10,821 nt of DNA from Thiomonas sp. (GTDB lineage: Bacteria; Pseudomonadota; Gammaproteobacteria; Burkholderiales; Burkholderiaceae), in NCBI GenBank assembly GCA_027443745.1, contig DAIAZB010000060.1:1-10821 (forward strand). The letters are read 5' to 3'. Of this stretch, positions 8,060-10,821 are shown one piece after another. The position numbers and the translations under genes were made by a program. How positions within the stretch are numbered: position 1 is the first letter of the stretch; each line of letters starts with the position of its first letter. The notes beneath the pieces were generated by a model. That model worked only from the letters and a program-made list of their open reading frames with translations. It did no database searches and was not told where the DNA came from.

Positions 8060-9184
8060 ATGGACATGCATATCGACCCAGCCATTGCGCATCTCAGCCA
8101 ACAGCACGCCAACCACGACGCCACCCGCCGCACCCCGCCGATCGAGACCGATGCCGTCATCGTTGGAGCCGGACCTGTGGGCCTGTTCCAGGTGTTCGAA
8201 TTGGGGCTGCTGGAGATCAAGGCCCATGTCATCGACAGCCTGCCCCACCTGGGCGGGCAGTGCGTCGAGCTGTACCCCGACAAGCCCATCTACGACATCC
8301 CCGCCGTGCCCCTGTGCACCGGCCAGCAGCTCACCGACAACCTGCTGCAGCAGATCGCCCCCTTCAAGCCCACCTTCCACCTCGGCCAGGACGTCACCGA
8401 GCTGCAGCGCCAGGACGACGGCCGCTTCCTGGTGCGCACCTCCAAGGACACCACCCTGCTGACCAAGACCGTGTTCATCGCCGCGGGGGTGGGCTCGTTC
8501 CAGCCGCGCACCCTGAAGGTGCCGGGGATCGAGTCCTTCGAGGGCACGCAGCTGTTTTACCGCGTGAAGAACCCGGCGCCGTTCGCCGCCCGGGATCTGG
8601 TGGTGGTGGGCGGAGGCGACTCGGCGCTGGACTGGGCGCTGCACTTTGCCCAGAGCCAGGAGCACCGCGCAGGCAGCGTGGTGCTCGTGCACCGGCGCGA
8701 CGGCTTTCGCGCCGCCCCGGCCTCGGTGGCGAAGATGCAGGCGCTGTGCGAGCAGCATGCCATGCAATGCGTCGTCGGCCAGATCAGCGGCTTCGAGCAG
8801 CGCCAGGGGCGGCTCACCGAGATCAAGCTCACGGGCAACGACGGCATCACCCGGCGCCTGCCGCTGGATGTGCTGCTGGTGTTCTTCGGCCTGTCCCCCA
8901 AGCTCGGCCCCATTGCCCACTGGGGGCTGGAGCTGGAGCGCAAGCAGCTCAAGGTGGATACGGAGAAGTTCGAGACCAATGTGCCGGGCATCTTCGCCGT
9001 GGGCGACATCAACACCTATGCCGGCAAGAAAAAACTCATCCTCTCGGGCTTTCACGAGGCGGCGCTGGCCGCGTTCGGCGCGGCGCACACCATCTTCCCC
9101 GACAAGAAGATCCACCTGCAGTACACCACCACCAGCCCCAAGCTGCACCAGGTCCTCGGTGTGGAGTCGCCAGTCTTCGACTGA
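8060..9184 (+). CDS. NAD(P)/FAD-dependent reductase, TrxR-like ferredoxin-NADP+ reductase type
   Basis: A 374-residue two-nucleotide-domain flavoprotein. FAD site: [11 protein letters not shown] (GxGxxG at 36-41) and the C-terminal [31 protein letters not shown] site: [14 protein letters not shown] (182-195) and [10 protein letters not shown] (211-220). The segment [19 protein letters not shown] (64-82) and the absence of a CxxC redox pair separate it from thioredoxin reductases and fit the TrxR-like ferredoxin/flavodoxin-NADP reductases, which exchange electrons between NADPH and ferredoxin. ATG 8060 is used; TTG 8057 and ATG 8066 are alternatives, and no clear ribosome binding site helps decide. 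About 30 residues precede the FAD fold, longer than usual. Lying 40 nt after fdxA, it probably shares its transcript. Third codon positions are almost all G/C from about codon 35 onward, unlike fdxA. Confidence 0.9.
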   Translation: MDMHIDPAIAHLSQQHANHDATRRTPPIETDAVIVGAGPVGLFQVFELGLLEIKAHVIDSLPHLGGQCVELYPDKPIYDIPAVPLCTGQQLTDNLLQQIAPFKPTFHLGQDVTELQRQDDGRFLVRTSKDTTLLTKTVFIAAGVGSFQPRTLKVPGIESFEGTQLFYRVKNPAPFAARDLVVVGGGDSALDWALHFAQSQEHRAGSVVLVHRRDGFRAAPASVAKMQALCEQHAMQCVVGQISGFEQRQGRLTEIKLTGNDGITRRLPLDVLLVFFGLSPKLGPIAHWGLELERKQLKVDTEKFETNVPGIFAVGDINTYAGKKKLILSGFHEAALAAFGAAHTIFPDKKIHLQYTTTSPKLHQVLGVESPVFD

Positions 9185-9230
9185 GCGCGATGCAGCTTGT
9201 GGATGCGCTCGCGCCGGACTTTGGATGGAT

Positions 9231-9261
9231 GCAGGGCAACGGCAGATCTGGCCGCTCCTGC
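9231..9261. terminator. Interrupted hairpin between convergent genes (possible terminator)
   Basis: The 87-nt gap between the reductase stop and the DUF488 stop contains arms GCAGG (9231-9235) and CCTGC (9257-9261), with an inner CGGC (9240-9243) / GCCG (9251-9254) stem around AGATCTG. The position between convergent genes suits a bidirectional terminator, but there is no T tract on either side, so intrinsic termination is doubtful. Confidence 0.25.
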
Positions 9262-9271
9262 GCGTGATTCC

Positions 9272-9625
9272 TCAGGACTTGCGCAGGTACTCGGCCAGGA
9301 CGATGGCGTTGTTGTGGGCCTCGTCCTTCGCGGCGTACAGCAGCGTGGCCCGCTCGTGCTCCTGCAGCAGGCGGCGCAACAGGCTCACGGTTTCGGGCAT
9401 GGCGTCCAGCTCGGCCACGTAGCGGCGTCGGAATTCGCCCCACCGCGTCGCATCGTGGCCGAACCACTGTCGCAGCGTCGGGCTCGGCGCGATCTCGCGG
9501 ACCCAGCGGTCCGCCGCAGCCTCGTCCTTGCCCAGTCCTCGCGGCCACAGCCGGTCGACCAAGACGCGCAGGCCGTCGCCCGCCGCTGCGGGCTCGTAGA
9601 CCCGCTTGATGTCGATTCGTGTCAT
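9272..9625 (-). CDS. DUF488 (YeaO-like) family protein
   Basis: A 117-residue soluble protein of a conserved family with no established function. Recognised by RIDIKRVYEPAAAGDG, VLVDRLWPRGL (about 23-33), the W-REIAPSPTLRQWFGHD block and the C-terminal TLLYAAKDEAHNNAIVLAEYL. Length is normal for the family. The frame stays open upstream to 9760, but ATG 9625 is chosen: AGGAG lies 7 nt upstream and the family start motif (TRIDIKRVYEPA) follows at once. It lies downstream of the DUF2905 gene on the same strand with a 148-nt gap that holds a possible promoter of its own, so it may be an independent unit. Confidence 0.93.
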   Translation of the reverse strand: MTRIDIKRVYEPAAAGDGLRVLVDRLWPRGLGKDEAAADRWVREIAPSPTLRQWFGHDATRWGEFRRRYVAELDAMPETVSLLRRLLQEHERATLLYAAKDEAHNNAIVLAEYLRKS

Positions 9626-9653
9626 CGTCCCTCTCCTCTGTGCATGGAGTGTT

Positions 9654-9680
9654 CGATGGCTGCATCCTAAGACGCCATCG
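9654..9680. repeat. 7-bp inverted repeat upstream of the DUF488 gene
   Basis: CGATGGC (9654-9660) and GCCATCG (9674-9680) are perfect inverted arms around a 13-nt loop. The repeat overlaps the candidate promoter for the DUF488 gene, so it might be an operator. It could equally terminate transcription from the DUF2905 gene, but no T tract follows on the minus strand. Confidence 0.35.
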
Positions 9681-9693
9681 GAGCGCCGTGTCG
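9664..9693 (-). promoter_or_regulatory. Candidate sigma70-like promoter for the DUF488 gene
   Basis: On the minus strand GCGACA (complement of 9688-9693) and TAGGAT (complement of 9664-9669) are separated by 18 nt; each matches its consensus hexamer at four of six positions. A start a few nt downstream would leave a leader of about 30 nt ending in the strong AGGAG site. This is suggestive only. Confidence 0.3.
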
Positions 9694-9773
9694 CGCGGGT
9701 GAAGCGATGGCCGTGCGCGGAGCAGGGTCGGTTTGCCGCACGCGTTCCCTGCGGCGCCACAGTGTGATGCGGC

Positions 9774-9965
9774 TCAGCGCAGCAGGCGCGCGATCACCCA
9801 GGCAACGACGGACAGCAGCAGGGTGGAGCCGAGGGGGAACCGCCAGGTGCGGCCGAAGGCCTGAAAGCGCAGATCCAGCGGCAGGCGGCCGAAGCCGAAG
9901 CGCTCCAGCTCCGGCAGCAGCGCCGAAACCACGATGGACGCGAGGATGAAGACGAACAGCCACAT
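9774..9965 (-). CDS. DUF2905 family small inner-membrane protein
   Basis: A 63-residue protein: an N-terminal membrane segment (MWLFVFILASIVVSALLPEL), a central polar stretch FGFGRLPLDLRF-AFGRTWRFPLG, and a second membrane segment (STLLLSVVAWVIARLL) ending in arginine. The G-RLP-D-R pattern followed by F-FPL and a C-terminal helix is the DUF2905 signature; function is unknown. Its ATG overlaps the stop of the methyltransferase gene in a TGATG junction (9963-9967), so it is translated by coupling with that gene. Proximity to a MidA-like methyltransferase is, to my knowledge, common in Burkholderiales. Confidence 0.9.
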   Translation of the reverse strand: MWLFVFILASIVVSALLPELERFGFGRLPLDLRFQAFGRTWRFPLGSTLLLSVVAWVIARLLR

Positions 9966-10821
9966 CAACGGGGCCCCTCGGCGGTATCGCGCAGGGTGAG
10001 CGCGGCGCGGCGGTCGCCTTGGGCAAAGCCCATGAGCGGTGCGCGCAGGCCGCGCCCGAGGGCGATGACCTTGAACAACTCGCCCATTTCGGCTTCCGAC
10101 AGCAGTTTTTGCACAGCCGCGGTCTGGGCGAGACCGGCGCGGTTGCGCGGGGCCCCAGTCTCGCCTTGCTGCCCGGCTGCGACTGCGGCGCCAAGCAGGT
10201 CGAGCAGGCCGCAGTTGAGCAGGAAACGCGCCTGCGAGGTGTAGCCCAGCAGATCCAGTTCCGTTTGCGCGGCGACTTGGGCAATGCCGCTGAAGTTCAC
10301 ATGCGCGGTGATGTCGGAGGCGCCCGGCTGCCACAGCGGATCGTCGTGGGCGCGGTGGGCGCGGTGGCAGCGCAGGGTGCCTGCGCTGCGCTGCGGGTGG
10401 TCGTACTCGTGGGCGGGAAAACCGTAGTCGATGAACAGCAGCAGCCCACGGCCGAGGTGCTCGGCCAGCGTGCTGATGAAGGCTTCGGCGGTCTGGTGGA
10501 TTTCCGTCACGGCGCCCAGCGGCAGCGCCTCCATGCTGGGACGCGGTGCAATGCCGCTGGCCCGCTCTGCCCATGCGAGGCGCTGCGACGCATCGTGGTT
10601 CTCCAGAAGGCCCTGACGCGTAGCGGCAGGTTCGGGGGCGCTCTCAAGAAAACGCTGGGCCGCTCCCGAGTTTTCTTGACCCCCTCGGGGGGCCTGACGC
10701 GCCGCGGCAGGTTCGGGGGCGCTCTCAAGAAAACGCTGGGCCGCTCCCGAGTGTTCTTGACCCCCTCGGGGGGCCTGACGCGTCGCGGCAGGTTCGGGGG
10801 CGCTCTCAAGAAAACGCTGGG
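9965..10821 (-). CDS. MidA-like (NDUFAF7/DUF185) SAM-dependent methyltransferase, C-terminal part, with in-frame repeat array
   Basis: The minus-strand frame is open from the right edge (first complete codon at 10819) to the TGA at 9965-9967: 284 residues, the C-terminal part of a protein usually near 360-400 residues. No credible start lies in the window; ATG 10534 is internal to the fold. Family motifs: LLLFIDYGFPAHEYDHPQRS (from 10444), GTLRCHRAHRAHDDPL, DITAHVNFSGIA, LLGYTSQARFLLNCGLLDLL, and SEAEMGELFKVIALGRG (about 10100-10050). The related mitochondrial enzyme methylates an arginine of a complex I subunit; the bacterial substrate is not settled. Upstream of LLENHDASQRLAWAERA the frame reads straight through the 81-bp repeats (27 codons each, e.g. 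GGQENSGAAQRFLESAPEPA) without a stop. Whether the N-terminal SAM-binding half continues in frame beyond the edge cannot be seen, so a broken gene remains possible. Confidence 0.85.
   Translation of the reverse strand, partial: QRFLESAPEPAATRQAPRGGQEHSGAAQRFLESAPEPAAARQAPRGGQENSGAAQRFLESAPEPAATRQGLLENHDASQRLAWAERASGIAPRPSMEALPLGAVTEIHQTAEAFISTLAEHLGRGLLLFIDYGFPAHEYDHPQRSAGTLRCHRAHRAHDDPLWQPGASDITAHVNFSGIAQVAAQTELDLLGYTSQARFLLNCGLLDLLGAAVAAGQQGETGAPRNRAGLAQTAAVQKLLSEAEMGELFKVIALGRGLRAPLMGFAQGDRRAALTLRDTAEGPR
10612..10821. repeat. Tandem array of an 81-bp palindrome-rich unit (2 full copies, third cut by window edge)
   Basis: Units start at 10612, 10693 and 10774; each begins CCTGACGCG. Copies 1 and 2 differ at three of 81 positions, and the visible 48 bp of copy 3 differ from copy 2 at one. 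Each unit holds several inverted repeats: CCTGACGCG-GCGGCAGG with one mismatch at its left end; a 10-bp perfect pair TCAAGAAAAC (10644-10653) / GTTTTCTTGA (10670-10679) around a GGG/CCC inner stem (copy 2 has one T-to-G change in the right arm); and CCCCCTCGGGGGG at its right end. Two of the differences fall in the loop of the first hairpin (TA, CC, TC at 10621-10622, 10702-10703, 10783-10784). The array lies within the methyltransferase frame. No transposase or terminal duplication is visible. Confidence 0.95.

Noticed and set aside
7940..9148. 402-codon minus-strand open frame
   Set aside because: Antisense to the flavoprotein reductase; composition (Leu, Gly, Ala, Val runs) is typical of a mirror frame.
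10507..10809. 100-codon minus-strand frame made of arginine/proline-rich repeats
   Set aside because: It is the alternative open frame of the 81-bp repeats and leaves the methyltransferase frame; the overlapping frame joined to conserved MidA motifs is the coding one.

Overview
The window looks like a chromosomal segment of a GC-rich betaproteobacterium, most likely Burkholderiales. The family members read here (Tex, FdxA with a thioredoxin-reductase-like ferredoxin reductase, the MidA-like methyltransferase with DUF2905) are of a kind common in that group. The genus cannot be fixed from sequence alone. A sulfur-metabolising relative of Thiomonas is a guess from the sulfur genes and overall style. 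I see no transposase, CRISPR array, rRNA or complete tRNA. Genes are dense, and the longest stretch without a gene is the 244 nt at 7452-7695.

Left block (1-4692, all minus strand): in transcription order, a metallo-beta-lactamase-fold hydrolase of the Blh/persulfide-dioxygenase type, a tandem HD-GYP protein whose N-terminal copy is degenerate, and tex, which runs off the left edge just after its S1 domain. Divergent from the hydrolase, on the plus strand, are two half-size YeeE/YedE sulfur-transport membrane genes (4835-5744). The shared upstream region holds a near-perfect FNR/ANR-type box, placed so that it would activate the hydrolase promoter. Together they suggest a low-oxygen-responsive module for sulfane sulfur, sulfide or thiosulfate handling.

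Middle block: an AMP-forming acyl-CoA synthetase of the DmdB-like type (minus strand, 5826-7451), divergent from fdxA (7-iron ferredoxin). fdxA is followed at 40 nt by an FAD/NAD(P)H flavoprotein resembling the TrxR-like ferredoxin-NADP reductases, a plausible NADPH/ferredoxin electron pair.

Right block (minus strand): a MidA-like SAM-dependent methyltransferase (5' end outside the window), translationally coupled to a small DUF2905 membrane protein, then a DUF488 protein. From about 8170 rightward, third codon positions become almost uniformly G/C, unlike the genes to the left.

The most unusual thing in the window is at 10612-10821: a tandem array of an 81-bp palindrome-rich unit, two full copies and a third cut by the window edge. 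It lies inside the methyltransferase reading frame. Because 81 bp is 27 codons and the frame has no stop, the array reads through as 27-residue protein repeats joined to the conserved C-terminal half of the enzyme. This resembles a palindromic repetitive element that has invaded, and been expanded within, a protein-coding gene.
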